Below are positions 47,036 through 58,230 of a DNA stretch of 64,000 nucleotides, piece by piece. A program made the position numbers and the translations under genes. The notes below the pieces were generated by a model that saw nothing but the letters and a program-made list of their open reading frames with translations, had not been told where the DNA came from and made no database searches. Position 1 is the stretch's first letter; every line of letters starts with the position of its first letter. The DNA is from Acanthacorydalis orientalis (lineage: Eukaryota; Arthropoda; Insecta; Megaloptera; Corydalidae): NCBI GenBank assembly GCA_034766995.1, contig CM068322.1, forward strand, positions 677,089 to 741,088, written 5' to 3'.

Positions 47036-47036
<1 letters not shown>
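45885..47036. other. No gene seen
   Basis: AT-rich. A tandem ACTGCTGTCTAAAA duplication lies at about 46253-46281. Confidence 0.55.
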
Positions 47037-47096
<60 letters not shown>

Positions 47097-47098
47097 TA
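47037..47098. repeat. (AT)n microsatellite
   Basis: About 60 bp TA ending at a sharp boundary with GC-rich sequence. Confidence 0.95.
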
Positions 47099-47165
47099 CT
47101 AGGGAGCTTTGCCCTTTGCTCGTTGCGCTTACCAACACCCAGGCTCGCTGCGTTCACCCACTTGT
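47099..47165 (-). mobile_element. Possible Helitron-like or retroposon 3' end
   Basis: On the minus strand a GC-rich segment ends AAGGGCAAAGCTCCCTAG and is followed by T and the TA tract. A CTAG terminus after a short GC stem, inserted at A/T, fits a Helitron 3' end, but a microsatellite-tailed retroposon is equally possible. A 16-bp motif (GCTCGTTGCGCTTACC / GCTCGCTGCGTTCACC on plus) is repeated with a 25-bp period. Confidence 0.35.
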
Positions 47166-47257
47166 CAGTTATAAGTATGAACAGGTAAATGAATAAAAAA
47201 TAAACATGTTTGGGTTTCAGAGAAGCTACATCTCAAATAAATAAGTGGACTTCATGG

Positions 47258-47262
<5 letters not shown>

Positions 47263-47312
<50 letters not shown>
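47263..47312. repeat. (AT)n microsatellite
   Basis: Pure TA run of about 25 units. Confidence 0.95.
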
Positions 47313-47316
<4 letters not shown>

Positions 47317-47379
47317 CTTATAAACATTATTGTAGATAGATTATTTTTTGCAACGTGTTATTTCATATATGAGATAAAC

Positions 47380-48157
47380 ATATTTGGTACCATAGAAACC
47401 CGACGCATCAAAAATGGAGAGTATTACTTTGTGACCATGGATGTTTCGCTTTGGTGTCGACGTTGATGGTTGGTCAGAATCAACTTATGATTTCTTGCGT
47501 TTCGGGTTGTTGGAATTGATCCATTTTTCATCATCGGTCACGATACGCCACAAGAAACTCTTCTTTTTATGCCTTGTAAGCAAGAAATCGAGATGTTTAA
47601 ACGATTAGCAATGGCATTTTTGATCAATTCATGCGGCAGTCATATCTCTACTTTCTGGATCTTTCCCATGGCTTGTAAACGACGTGAAATGGTTGATTTA
47701 TAGACTTTTAGCTGTTGAGCCAATTCTTTGAGTGTTTGAGCAGGGTTTTCTTCCAACAGAGTTTGCAGTTATTCATCTTTGATCTTTTTCGATTGACCTG
47801 GCCGTTGTTTGTCGTGAACGTCATAATCATCACTTTTGAATCGACGGAACTAATCTCTACATACTGTTTCCGATGGAGCAGATTCACCATAAGTTTTTGC
47901 AAGCAATCAATGAGCTTCAGCTGCACTTTTTTTAAATCAAAGTAGTGTAGAAGTACACATCGGAAAATCAACTTATCGCGTTCCATTTTAATTCGTTTAT
48001 AAAAAAGCACTTGTGTAAACAAAGGATGGCGTCTGATGACTGAATTTTAGTGGGAAATGTTCACACTTCAAAATGACATAAGAGACATCTGTCACTGCCC
48101 ACAGCATACGCACCTAGAGCCATTTACACGTGAACAGCGGGTTTCAATATAACTTCT

Positions 48158-48160
<3 letters not shown>
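47380..48160 (-). pseudogene. mariner 5' two-thirds, truncated
   Basis: Starts MERDKLIFRCVLLHYFDLKK (ATG at 47986). The HTH region is readable across frameshifts, then KIKDEELQTLLEENPAQTLK-like linker text and WRIVTDDEKWI with the first catalytic Asp. Text recognisable as RNIHGHKVILSIF follows before the fragment ends near 47380. The second and third catalytic residues and the 3' TIR are gone. The 5' end (TTGAAACCCGCTGTTCACG on minus) lies next to a TA tract. Confidence 0.8.

Positions 48161-48162
<2 letters not shown>

Positions 48163-48234
<72 letters not shown>
48163..48234. repeat. (AT)n microsatellite
   Basis: TA run with one TGTA break, ending exactly at the TA flank of the next MITE. 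Confidence 0.95.
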
Positions 48235-48572
48235 CCGTATATCTCAGCGTATAGAACGCTCCTCTTATAAAACGCAGTTAAATTTAGAAGGAAATTTTTC
48301 AATTTTTTCGTATAGTTGTAATATAGGACGCATGATAATAATAAAATAATTTTAGTAGGTAGATTTCTAAATAGAAAATTCTAAAAGTATATAACGTAAT
48401 ACAAGGTAATAAAATGTTTATTTTTCTATTTACTTGGTACTTAAGAGAGACGCTCTCCCGACAACCTAATTTTTGAACTCATAATTTTTATCCCTGCTGT
48501 ATAAGACGCACCCGAAAATTATAACCATTTTTTTGGTGTTCAAAGTAGTTAGGTGTACGCCAAGATATACGG
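48235..48572. mobile_element. 338-bp MITE (TA target)
   Basis: Left end CCGTATATCTCAGCGTATAG; right end GTACGCCAAGATATACGG, its near-perfect complement over about 18 bp. TA flanks both sides. No coding capacity. The TIR style and TA target fit a Tc1/mariner/pogo-derived MITE. Confidence 0.85.
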
Positions 48573-50815
48573 TAAATCTTGATATGTGTTTTAGATCAAC
48601 GAGATATTTGGTTAATACGGTCACAAATATTCATAGTATTCCTCTATATAAGTTTCCTAAGATTTTGAATAGTGTAGTCAATTATAAAACACAGTATTCT
48701 AAAATATCGTAGATTATTTAGAAAATTTCCCTTCTATTTTAAACTTCGATTTATACATTCCTTGCATGCATTTATCACATATATTGAGGTCTCTCTCTCT
48801 CTCAATATAAATATTGTATATTTAAACTTAATAGTTGAATTAGAATTACATTATTTATTGGCCTTTTTACTTATATAAAGCACTTCAATTATTTATTCAT
48901 TCATTTTAATGTGTGTTTGTTTTGTTTCGGATATTATTATATATTAACATCATTCTCCATCATATTGACTTCATGGTTGCCATTTTTTTATTTTTTGTCA
49001 ATGTGTATTTTTCCCTGTATTACATGAGTTGGTCGTGAATTAGCACCCTTTGTTCTAAAGTACTGGAAATTAATAGATTTTTGTGCCATTTGTTACTACA
49101 GTTTTAAAATTCATTATTTAACATAGAATTATTAATACAAGATAAGTTATTTAATAAAATTTTCAAATTTTGAATTAAAACGTGTACATTTTTTAATAAC
49201 ATATGTTAATGATTTATTCAAAAAAGAAAAGTGTGACAGAAATGTTATATTTCTTAATTATAGATAGACCATTTTCTAATTAGCAGTCGAATTAAGTGTT
49301 CTATTGGAAAATCCCGATTACACGAGTTCTAACCGACAAACAAATTGCCAACCAAGGCGGCTTGTAACTTCCTGAGATAAAAAAATCACAGAATGTCTAA
49401 ATGAGTAAGAGAGGAAATCAGACGTGCTTGTCATACTCACAACATTTTGTATTTTAGAAAAGCGGAACTCTTTGTTTCAGATTATGAGGTTGGTTGAGCT
49501 TGATGTTTTGTGTGCCTAAATATAATATTTTCTGAAAATTCTGAAATTACGCCAGAGAAAAAGGTTACCGAAGAGATTTATTAAGAAACAATATAAAAAG
49601 CTTACTCCAGAAACTTCCTTTCAACTCTTCTATATCAGGTTCGATTAAATTTCGGCAATAGTTATTTTTAAAATCTTTATTTTATTTAAAAAGTCACACA
49701 ATAAAGGTTTGATTTTGTACATAACTAAAACAAATAACATTCATGTTTCAACAAAACAAAACAAAGCTAATGTGATGTTTATTTCGCTATAAAGTCATTT
49801 AATGATCTAAAATTGGTTACACTTTTTAGTACGAATATATGATTAGTGAATTTATTTCGGTAAGGTCACTCCCTAAGTATAATTCATTAAACTTGCTATT
49901 CTGTCAGATGTATAAGAATCGTTATCCAAGATTAGAGATGCATTTTTAAATCGCCTGCGCATTTTACAAAACTGATTCATTTTTTTTCTTACTCGAACTA
50001 TTGGTATATAGAACTAAATAAGCATAAAATAGATGAATTCATCTGTGTCTTATTCATTCTTGATATCAGATATAATTTGTTTAGTAGTGTTTTCTTTCTT
50101 TATTATTTCACGAGAATTTCTAGTTTTGTCTTAATCGAAGTTTCCTTTCACGACTGTTATTCTATTTAATACATTCTGATTGCAAGATATACCTTCATGT
50201 AGAATAAAACAACTAATCTCTATTATGACCTCTCTGTAAGAGATTATTCTATCTTCAGACATATGAAGAAACGATAAAATAAGTTAGCCAAAAATACATA
50301 ATATAAGATTTCATTTGACCTGACAAAGACTGTTGCTAAATATTAAAAGTGACTACAAAGTACAAACACTAACTGGAAATTTTTTTTACAATTTTCGAAT
50401 TAGAGTTTTTAACGATAGATAATATATTGAAATTGATAATGAATAAATGTAGAAAGTTTTTTTGACATAACGTAAAAAGATTTTGTATTAGATGTGATAT
50501 TTTATTTTTAATTAATTTTTTTGAATAAATACGTAGTCGGTAATATAAATATAAATTAAATCAAAAAACTGTCAGTATTTAGATATAAAGTTAATATTAA
50601 CAAGACGTAAAAATAAACATTTTCTAACAATCACAAATCAACAGTACACTACTTCCTAAATTCTCGATAAAAAATAAATTGACGAATCAAATTTAAACTC
50701 CTAAGCAAGATAACGATACTCGTATAATAAAATTGAAAAAGTGTTTTAAGTCATTATTATCTTTTGCCAGACAATTAAATATTCAACACGTAAAATTAAA
50801 TCACTTAAGGGCATA
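48573..50815. other. No gene seen
   Basis: 2.2 kb of AT-rich sequence without recognised coding, element or tandem-repeat signal. Confidence 0.6.
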
Positions 50816-52024
50816 TGGTAACCGAGAAAGTTCTGTCGTTTTTGAATTGAGAAAAAAATACTTGTGTATTTTTTCATAAAATAATTTTATTCAACAAAAT
50901 ATCCACCTTCGCATTGGACAACTCTTTCCCAGCGAGAAGATAATTTTTAAATTCGACTTTTTTAAAACTGATTATTTTTATTTTCAAAAAATGTAGACAC
51001 CTGCATTTTTAATTCTTCTTCATTACTAATCTGTTTAACACACATACGATTGTCCAACGATAAAAATAGGCGATAATTTGATGGAGATATGTCTGAGGAA
51101 TACGGGGCATGGGGGAGGATCTCCCACCCTAAATTCATAATTTTTGTTCTGATGTCTACTGGAACGTGTGTGTGGTCGTGTGTTATCTCGCAAAAATAAC
51201 ACTTATTTACGATTTACTAGTGTTGACTGTTTTTGTTTTAGTGCACCGTGTACTCGTTGGAGTTGTTCATTATAAATGTTTTCGATGAGGGTTTGACTCA
51301 TTTGTAGATATTCATAGTGAATAATTCCTTTTGAAGTCCACCAAACACAGAGAAGTTTTCGCGGTGTTAACTTTCATTTAGGATTTTGTGGGACAGGATC
51401 ACCTAATGAAAGGCAGTGGTGAGTACGTTTTTAGTTAGAATAAATAGTCTATTTTTCATTAGTGGTCAAAATTTGATCCAAAAATTTCTCTGATTTTAGT
51501 CGTGAAATAAAAGATGTGCAGATTGTAAGACGCTGTAATTTGTTATTGAGAGTTAATTCGTGTGGTACTCATTTACTTAATTTTCACCTCTTTCCTATTT
51601 TGTGCAAATGCTTCCGTATTGTTTCGTCACTTACTTTGAACAATTCTGCAAGCTGTTGACACGTTAAGCTGGAATTTGTTTCAATCATTGTCTCCGATTC
51701 GTCGATATTTAAATTTGATGGTTTGCCTGACCTGGTCTCGTCTTTAATGGATTCAACCCCGGCAGAACATTTTTTAAACCACCTCTGGGCTGTCCTTGAT
51801 GTAACTGTCTTTTCTCCAAACGCAGTACAATGTTTGTTCGCAGTTTCTGTAGCGTTAGTTCCAAGTTTAAATTCATAAAGCGAACACAAACGTATTACAC
51901 TATTTTTCACATAAATTTTTAAGGGTTAGAATTATTTTTTAAATTAAAGTGAACAGTTAGAGATTCATTTAAAACACATACTTATATTACTGATAAACAA
52001 TTATTGAAACTTTGTCCGATAACA
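50816..52024 (-). mobile_element. Near full-length mariner (about 1.2 kb), dead
   Basis: The left TIR TGGTAACCGAGAAAGTTCTG follows TA. The right end AAACTTTGTCCGATAACA is its diverged complement, without a clear TA after it. Confidence 0.75.
50887..51910 (-). pseudogene. mariner transposase, decayed
   Basis: The first 108 codons are open: SLYEFKLGTNATETANKHC, WFKKCSAGVESIKDETRSG and LAELFKVSDETIRKHLHKIG, the paired HTH DNA-binding domain. Beyond this come WVPHEL-like text and LTTNEK, where the first catalytic Asp is Asn. RDNTRPH (second Asp present), YSSDISPSNYRLF (third Asp changed to Asn) and ending GGYFVE follow. Frameshifts and stops separate the blocks. Confidence 0.85.
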
Positions 52025-52084
52025 AGTGTAAACAATTCTTGGAATTATTGTACATTATAACAGAGACAAAACTGTTTTGGTTAC

Positions 52085-52088
<4 letters not shown>

Positions 52089-52172
<84 letters not shown>
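52089..52172. repeat. (AT)n microsatellite
   Basis: TA run with one ACATA break. Confidence 0.95.
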
Positions 52173-52173
<1 letters not shown>

Positions 52174-52327
52174 GTGCTGCTTTATAAATCAGAAAGGATG
52201 TTGATTTTCATAATGAAAAAATACACATATATATATAATATATTTCTAAATTCATTAAAGATATTTTATTTATTTGATATATTTTTATTCATATAGTATT
52301 TTACAACAATTAATAAATTATTATATG

Positions 52328-52328
<1 letters not shown>

Positions 52329-52394
<66 letters not shown>

Positions 52395-52404
52395 CACATA
52401 CATA
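52329..52404. repeat. (AT)n microsatellite with CATACA end
   Basis: TA run that ends at the TA flank of mariner copy C. Confidence 0.95.
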
Positions 52405-53326
52405 CGAGGTCAGACAATTAAGTAATGCGACCGATTTTTTTTCTCGGCCTGTGGTAACACTGCGAACCTGTAACTCCGCCACCGTAATAGCAGATCCCTA
52501 CTCTCTCGATTGAGACCTTGACCACCCTCGTACGATCATTTCTTCGCCAGCTGTTTAGTGTTTTGTAACAAAGCGCGAGTAGTGCATGTCACGAAGCCCA
52601 CCGAATGAACATCGCTCAAGATTGTCTCGAGCAGGTTGAAAGTGATCCTACTCTTCTCGATCGAGTTATTACTGGTGATGAAAGTTGGTTCTTTCAATAT
52701 GACCCCGAAACTAAACGACAAAGCCAACAGTGGCTGTCCCCTGGAGCACCAAGGCCAAAGAAGGCGAGAATGAGCAAGTTCAAAGTGAAAACCATATTGA
52801 TTTGCTTCTTCGACAGCAAAGGGGTGGTTCACAAAGAGTTCGTACCACCTGGACAAACCGTAAATCAAGTATTCTACCGCAATGTGCTCGAAAAATTACG
52901 AAAAAGGGTGCTCAGAGTGCGTCCAGAGATCGCGAAGACTTGGGTTCTGCATCACGACAATGCTCCCTGTCACAGTGCGTTCAGTGTCTCTCAGTTTTTG
53001 GCGTCTAAAGGCATCGCAACGTTACCACAACCGCCCTATTCACCGGACATGTCACCCTGCGACTTTTTCCTATTCCCCCATATGAAAAAATTCGTCAAAG
53101 GTCGACATTTTGACTCCGTTGAAGATATCCAAGAATCTGTGACGAGGGTACTCAGAGAGGTCCCACAAGAAGTGTTCCAGAATTGTTACGAAAACTGGAA
53201 AACTCGCTGGAATAAGTGTATAGATGCGGGAGGGGACTACTTTGAAGGGGATCGCAGCGATGTACCTTAATTTTTAAATATACTCGATTTTTGAATATTG
53301 TCGCATTACTTAATTGTCTGACCTCG
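52405..53326 (+). mobile_element. mariner deletion derivative, copy C (922 bp)
   Basis: Perfect TIRs of about 27 bp, CGAGGTCAGACAATTAAGTA then ATGCGAC, and TA on both sides (52403-52404, 53327-53328). The internal deletion junction is at about 52595/52596 (CACGAA joined to GCCCACCG). Both flanks are simple repeats. Confidence 0.97.
52605..53270 (+). CDS. Catalytic-domain-only mariner transposase, copy C
   Basis: Intact frame of 221 codons. Asp25 (ITGDESWFF), Asp118 (LHHDNAPCHSA) and Asp153 (SPDMSPCDFF) form a complete DD34D triad, and the C-terminal YENWKTRWNKCIDAGGDYF is typical of mariner. A full mariner transposase is about 345 residues; the missing part is the N-terminal pair of HTH motifs that bind the TIRs. 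The ATG lies about 10 bp after the deletion junction and 200 bp from the 5' end, so the old promoter region and leader are kept. It could give a truncated protein able to interact with full-length transposase, or may be untranslated. Confidence 0.85.
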   Translation: MNIAQDCLEQVESDPTLLDRVITGDESWFFQYDPETKRQSQQWLSPGAPRPKKARMSKFKVKTILICFFDSKGVVHKEFVPPGQTVNQVFYRNVLEKLRKRVLRVRPEIAKTWVLHHDNAPCHSAFSVSQFLASKGIATLPQPPYSPDMSPCDFFLFPHMKKFVKGRHFDSVEDIQESVTRVLREVPQEVFQNCYENWKTRWNKCIDAGGDYFEGDRSDVP

Positions 53327-53348
53327 TACATACATACATACATACTCG

Positions 53349-53408
<60 letters not shown>

Positions 53409-53418
53409 TGTATGTATA
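53327..53418. repeat. (CATA)n and (AT)n between two elements
   Basis: Simple repeats of TACA then TA units, bridging the mariner right end and the next MITE. Confidence 0.95.
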
Positions 53419-53670
53419 CCTGTTAACGCATTATTATAAAAAACTTATTATTTTCAATAAAATTTTTAATAAGAACATATTAAACGTTAACAAAAGTGTA
53501 TAATTTGTATTGATATAACTAAAAAGAAAGAAACAGTACTCGTTAATAATATTAACGAATATCTTTCTATTTATCTCAATACAAACTATACACTTTTCTT
53601 AACGTTTAATATGTTCTTATTAAAGTTTTGTTGAAAATAATAAGTGTTTTTATAATAATGCGTTAACAGG
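53419..53670. mobile_element. 252-bp palindromic MITE
   Basis: Starts CCTGTTAACGCATTATTATA and ends with the complement TATAATAATGCGTTAACAGG. The complementarity extends about 95 bp into each side with small indels, around an unpaired centre near 53525-53570. TA lies on the left; the right has CTA. It is embedded in TA repeats. No coding capacity. Confidence 0.88.
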
Positions 53671-53671
53671 C

Positions 53672-53680
<9 letters not shown>

Positions 53681-53732
<52 letters not shown>
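53681..53732. repeat. (AT)n microsatellite
   Basis: TA run 10 bp after the MITE. Confidence 0.95.
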
Positions 53733-53737
<5 letters not shown>

Positions 53738-55164
53738 TGTAATGAAACTTTCAGAAGTAATATGAGATGTTTCTTATTGAAGATACACTTTTTTAACGCC
53801 CCCAAAGACAAACATTTTTTAATGATCTTGTTTTGTAATGAATTGAGCAGGTGGTAATCTTTAATCTTATATCTGGAGAAAACCAAGAATGAATGAAGAC
53901 CTCGGTATAATTCTTTGGAAATGATAGAATGTTTTTCTTCGATTGCTTGTTTTTGTAGGACTAATTGCTGATACTATTTACCTGAAGCTAGTGTTTGGTT
54001 GGATAATAGTAGTACATAAAAGATCAGGTCTTTGAAATTATGACATATAATAATACTTTAGAAATGTAAATGAGTGTTTGGTGTCACTTTCGGTTTCAAT
54101 AAGTAATTTTTCACTTTGGAAATAATAAAAAAATCTCCAAAAAATTGCATATTAATCATTCCACGGCGATGGCACCATCCTCAGAACGCTAAGGTACAAA
54201 AAAATCGACAACTTCTTTATATTACTTAATTATATTACTGTATTAGATATCTTTTTTTTCATTTTCAATGACAAATTGATCCAAACAGAAATGTTTATTC
54301 AATCGTCCGTGTAAAGAAAGTGTACGCTGATACCCGATTTGTTTACCTCATTTCGATTAATACAAATGGTACCTACCATCGAACTTTAAAAAGTATTCGA
54401 TTTTTTTTACAAAAAAATATAAAATACAAATTATCGATGCTCAATCTGTTCGAAATCTTGAAAATTGATTTTCGTGTATATGTTTCCAATAGATTTCGAA
54501 TAATTTTAATTTCACTAACGTGACTAGATCATGATTTATTTCAAAGAAAATTAATTAGTCAAAACATATTTTTTGAAAAATTTTGAAAAAGAAAACTATA
54601 TATGAGACCAATTTTATTCGCCAGAAGTTTTGTTTTGAACTGAAGTTGTTTTTCAGTTCAAAATATGGATCAATTAAAAGAAAAGTATTGTTATTTTTGA
54701 CTACAATCGAATTTAAAAAACAATTTTTTTTAATTCTTGACTAAAAATAAAAGGTGATTAATTTCAAAAAGCTCACTTTTAATTCTCTTCACCATATTCA
54801 TGCAGAAGAGAACACCCAACAAAATTAAAGATTTAGATAACTGGAGTTTAAAATTAACGAGAGTTAAAGAACAAGAAGCAAAGTTAATCTCAATGAAAAA
54901 AATCTCTGCCATTGAAACTTAATTGACAATTACCTTTCAATGGCAGTTAACTGTTCTCTTTCAAATTTAAGGAAAAAAATGCTTATTTTTATTCGAGATT
55001 ATTTCTAGTTTATTTTTTAAAATTTTGTTTTTGCTTTTATTTAACAAAAATGTTAATTATATTACGCAAATGCAGTTGTTAATATAAAATAAATTTGGAA
55101 CAAGAATGTTATTGGCTTTATTATTATTTCGATTTATATTCTTGTACAGTTAACGGAATAAATT
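53733..55164. other. No gene seen
   Basis: AT-rich. A small GC-richer motif (CACGGCGATGGCACCATCC) at about 54162 is unexplained. Confidence 0.55.
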
Positions 55165-55436
55165 TTTTTAACAGATCTGTTCAACCTTAAGGGAAGATTA
55201 TGACGCATAAAACATGCAAAAAATGCTAAAGCAGAGGACAAGATCTGAAAATGCATTACGACTTCGTCGACTCAAATTCACCATATTTTTTTCAACAAAG
55301 AATTCGTCAGTTACTCGATAGAGGTAGGAATGTTATACAAAATAATGGTGGATATTTTGAGGATTCAAATGTATTTAATTTTTCTGTAAACATTCATTTT
55401 CTATAAAAAAACTAACGAATTAATTTGTACACCTAA
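55165..55436 (+). pseudogene. mariner 3' end fragment, sibling of the 19.5-kb relic
   Basis: Matches the 19.5-kb relic in inverse orientation. It reads HYDFVDSN, YFFQQRIRQLLDRG and VIQNNGGYFED, then a 3' UTR ending GAATTAATTTGTACACCTAA followed by TA. The 5' part is absent. Confidence 0.8.
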
Positions 55437-55724
55437 TATTATCAAATATGTTGTAAGAGTGTGTACCAAAAATCAGAAAGAAGTCTCAATTATTTGATTT
55501 TTTACTTGAACTGAAAGAGGTATAAATAGTTTTAAGTAGAAATAATTTCTAATGTTTGGTACATATTTAGAATCACATTGGTTTTAAGAAAATCCGATGT
55601 TTTTTGTAAATATTTTACGAATACAATGATCTCATTACGAATAGAACAAAATTTACGTTTCAAACTTTGCATGCAGACATAAATGGTGAAAGCAGTAGTG
55701 TGTCCTGTGTATATACAAACTGAA

Positions 55725-55945
55725 CTGCTTGACGCAGGCTCCTCTTATTGAGATGCGGGTACGGGGTTATTTCAGGTGGCGTGGGTGGGTTTCGCGCGAC
55801 GGCAGTCAGTAGTGGTTCGCGATCGATACCGGCGCGCGACGCCTGAAAGCGAGAGTGCGCGGGTTCATTGTACACCGTACGATGTACACGCCCGAATTAT
55901 GCGTCCGGTTATCAGCTTTATAGCCGGACAGATTTATGAATATAC
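55725..55945 (+). promoter_or_regulatory. CpG-rich island, possible promoter or first exon
   Basis: About 200 bp of GC- and CpG-rich sequence (GGTTTCGCGCGACGGCAGTC, GATACCGGCGCGCGACGCC) stands alone in AT-rich DNA. GGCAGTCAGTAGTGG contains a TCAGT initiator-like motif. A short TCCGG..CCGGA inverted repeat lies at 55900-55926. Frames on both strands stay open but match nothing. It may be a transcription start region of an unseen gene running right, or a fragment of a GC-rich mobile element. Strand is inferred from the initiator-like motif. Confidence 0.35.
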
Positions 55946-56045
55946 CGGAATGTTTAATGAACTTTGTGAATTAAAAAAGTAATATTAGATATTCGAAATG
56001 GTTGTATAAATGACAATGAGTAGAAAAATGCCGTTGAAAATTCTA

Positions 56046-57313
56046 TTAGGTTGGTGCAAAAATAATTGCGGTTTTTACGTATCGGGTATACAGACGTATA
56101 TATCAATTAAAAATTATGTTTATAATCAAAATAAAGGCCATTGGCCTGCACACATTTTTCCTAACAGGAAACTAGTTTGTTTATTCCTACAAGATAGAAT
56201 TCTGGAATTAACGAATTCATCGAAAGCGGTTTGAACTGATCCTTGATCTTTAAAAACCTTCTCTCGGAGGAAATTACTCAAATGATTAAAAAAATGATAA
56301 TCTGTCAGCGACAGGTCTGGAGAATAAGGTGGATGAGGTAAGGTTTCATAACTCAGTTCTTTTAATTTTCTTAGTCATCAGCGAGACGTGTGGTCGTTGG
56401 TGGAGCGTTGTCATGAAGAAGAATTAATCCTCTTCGATTGACTGTTGCTGCCCGTAAACGATGCAACTTCACGTGCATTTTTTCAATTTATTGACAATAT
56501 TTTTTTGCTGTTATTGTTTTACCAGGATTTAAGAAGTTGAGGTGAATGATGCCACTTGGCAACCACCAAACAGTGACCATACTCTTTTTTTCATGAAGCT
56601 TCGGTTTAAGAAACAACTGTTTTGGTGCTTCTCCTCGCTGTAGCTACTGTGATGAACGATTTCGATTGTTATAAAGAATCTATTTTTCATCACATGTGAC
56701 AATGCGATCAAGAAAGGGATCATTTTTGTTACGCAAAAGAAGCGCAGAGCAGATTTCGTATCGCCGAATTGCTTGATGTTCGTTTAGTTCATACTTCACC
56801 CATTTATACAGGTTTTTTGTATTTCCAATTAGGCTTAAATGTCGAACAACTATAGAATGATCAACATGGAAGTTTTCCGCCACCTCGCGTGTTGTTTTAC
56901 ATGAGTCCGCTTCAATAATGGTTCTTAAATCATTATTGTCTATAGCCGAAGAACATATAAAACGCTCCTCATCATCATTTCGTTTCCATTACGAATTTTT
57001 TGGAACCAGTGTTAAGTTCACTAATTGATTCTTTACCAAAAAATTGGATATATCGAGCAGTTTCTGTTGCATTAGGTCCCAATTTAAACTGATACAAAAA
57101 ATCGCAGGAATTGTCTTTTTTTCATGACTAATTTAGGAGGTTATATCCGACAATACTAAAGAATGAAAACAATAGACACAAGCTGAAATTAGTAGTGCTA
57201 ATTTCATTGTTTATAATGATATCATATGATTATAACAAAAGATAACGGTAACGAGACAAATTGGCGCCAAACTTAAAATGATAAAAACAGCAATTCTTTT
57301 TGCATTAAACTAA
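56046..57313 (-). mobile_element. Full-length mariner (1268 bp) with Hsmar1-like TIR, dead
   Basis: The left TIR TTAGGTTGGTGCAAAAATAA is nearly the TIR of the Hsmar1/MADE1 (cecropia-type) group. The right end AATTCTTTTTGCATTAAACT then AA is its diverged complement. TA flanks both sides (56044-56045, 57314-57315). Confidence 0.9.
56108..57125 (-). pseudogene. cecropia-type mariner transposase, decayed
   Basis: Readable blocks: YQFKLGPNATETARYI, AENFHVDHSIVVRHLSLIG, HQAIRRYEICSALLLRN and FLDRIVTCDEK followed by a stop where Trp is expected. LLHDNAPPTTT, SPDLSLTDYHFF and CVQANGLYF come next. The three catalytic Asp codons are still present, but stops and frameshifts break the frame in at least four places. 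About 340 codons overall, the normal length. Confidence 0.88.
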
Positions 57314-57315
57314 TA

Positions 57316-58230
57316 CATTAGATGTAAAAGAACCGTTCATTGCAGTCCGTGTAGTCGCATTTTTGGCTGAATACGTTTGAAAGTTTTCTAATTTATAGCG
57401 GCGTCATGTTTTTAACTGAATTTATTTAATATGTTTCTGATATTTTTCATTACAGACAGTCTTTCTGTATTAAAGTAAAGGAACACGGTTTAATTTCGTT
57501 TTGAAATTATTACTACAGAAATTACTACGCAGATGTTAAATATTGTGATGACTTTTGTATATTCAATGACTGTTTAAGACTCGTTAACTTTAGTTAAATC
57601 GTATAAAGATCATATATTTATTTTTATTTAATCTATTTACTTGACAATTTTTCTTATTTAGTAATCAAAAATAAAAAATACACTTTTATTATTAAAATAT
57701 CTCTAGATTTCTTAAATAACAATATTTACATTATTTCATACACATGTTCACAAAATGGAATTAATTTTATTAGCTGTTTGCGATTTTAGTATTTGTTAAA
57801 TGAAAAAATCAATAACAAAAGATGATATATTAATAGAATAATTCTTTCAACTTGAATCATTTATCATATTTAAATTGTTCTTCAAGTTATCCTCGGCGTC
57901 CAGTATTTACATAAATTTCCATAATTTATACTTTAGAGATGAATCAAATGCGTTGAAGTTGATATAGATTATGTAAAAAAATGAAAAAACATATAACGAC
58001 TCAAATAAATTGTCCTTTACACAAACATTTTACGATTTGATTCACTCTTTAATAAAACCATACTTAGACCTACGAATACAATTTGATAAAATTAAAATAC
58101 TCAGTCAATTAAGACTTATGAGCAGTAAACATTTTAAAATAATATCAAGACGCTTTATGTATACTTGGGATAGCACTACAACAGGTTCAAACTATAAACT
58201 CAGGTGGAGTACAATTTTTTTCACGTAATA
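57316..58230. other. No gene seen
   Basis: AT-rich. An open frame at 58010-58228 has no recognisable feature. Confidence 0.55.
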
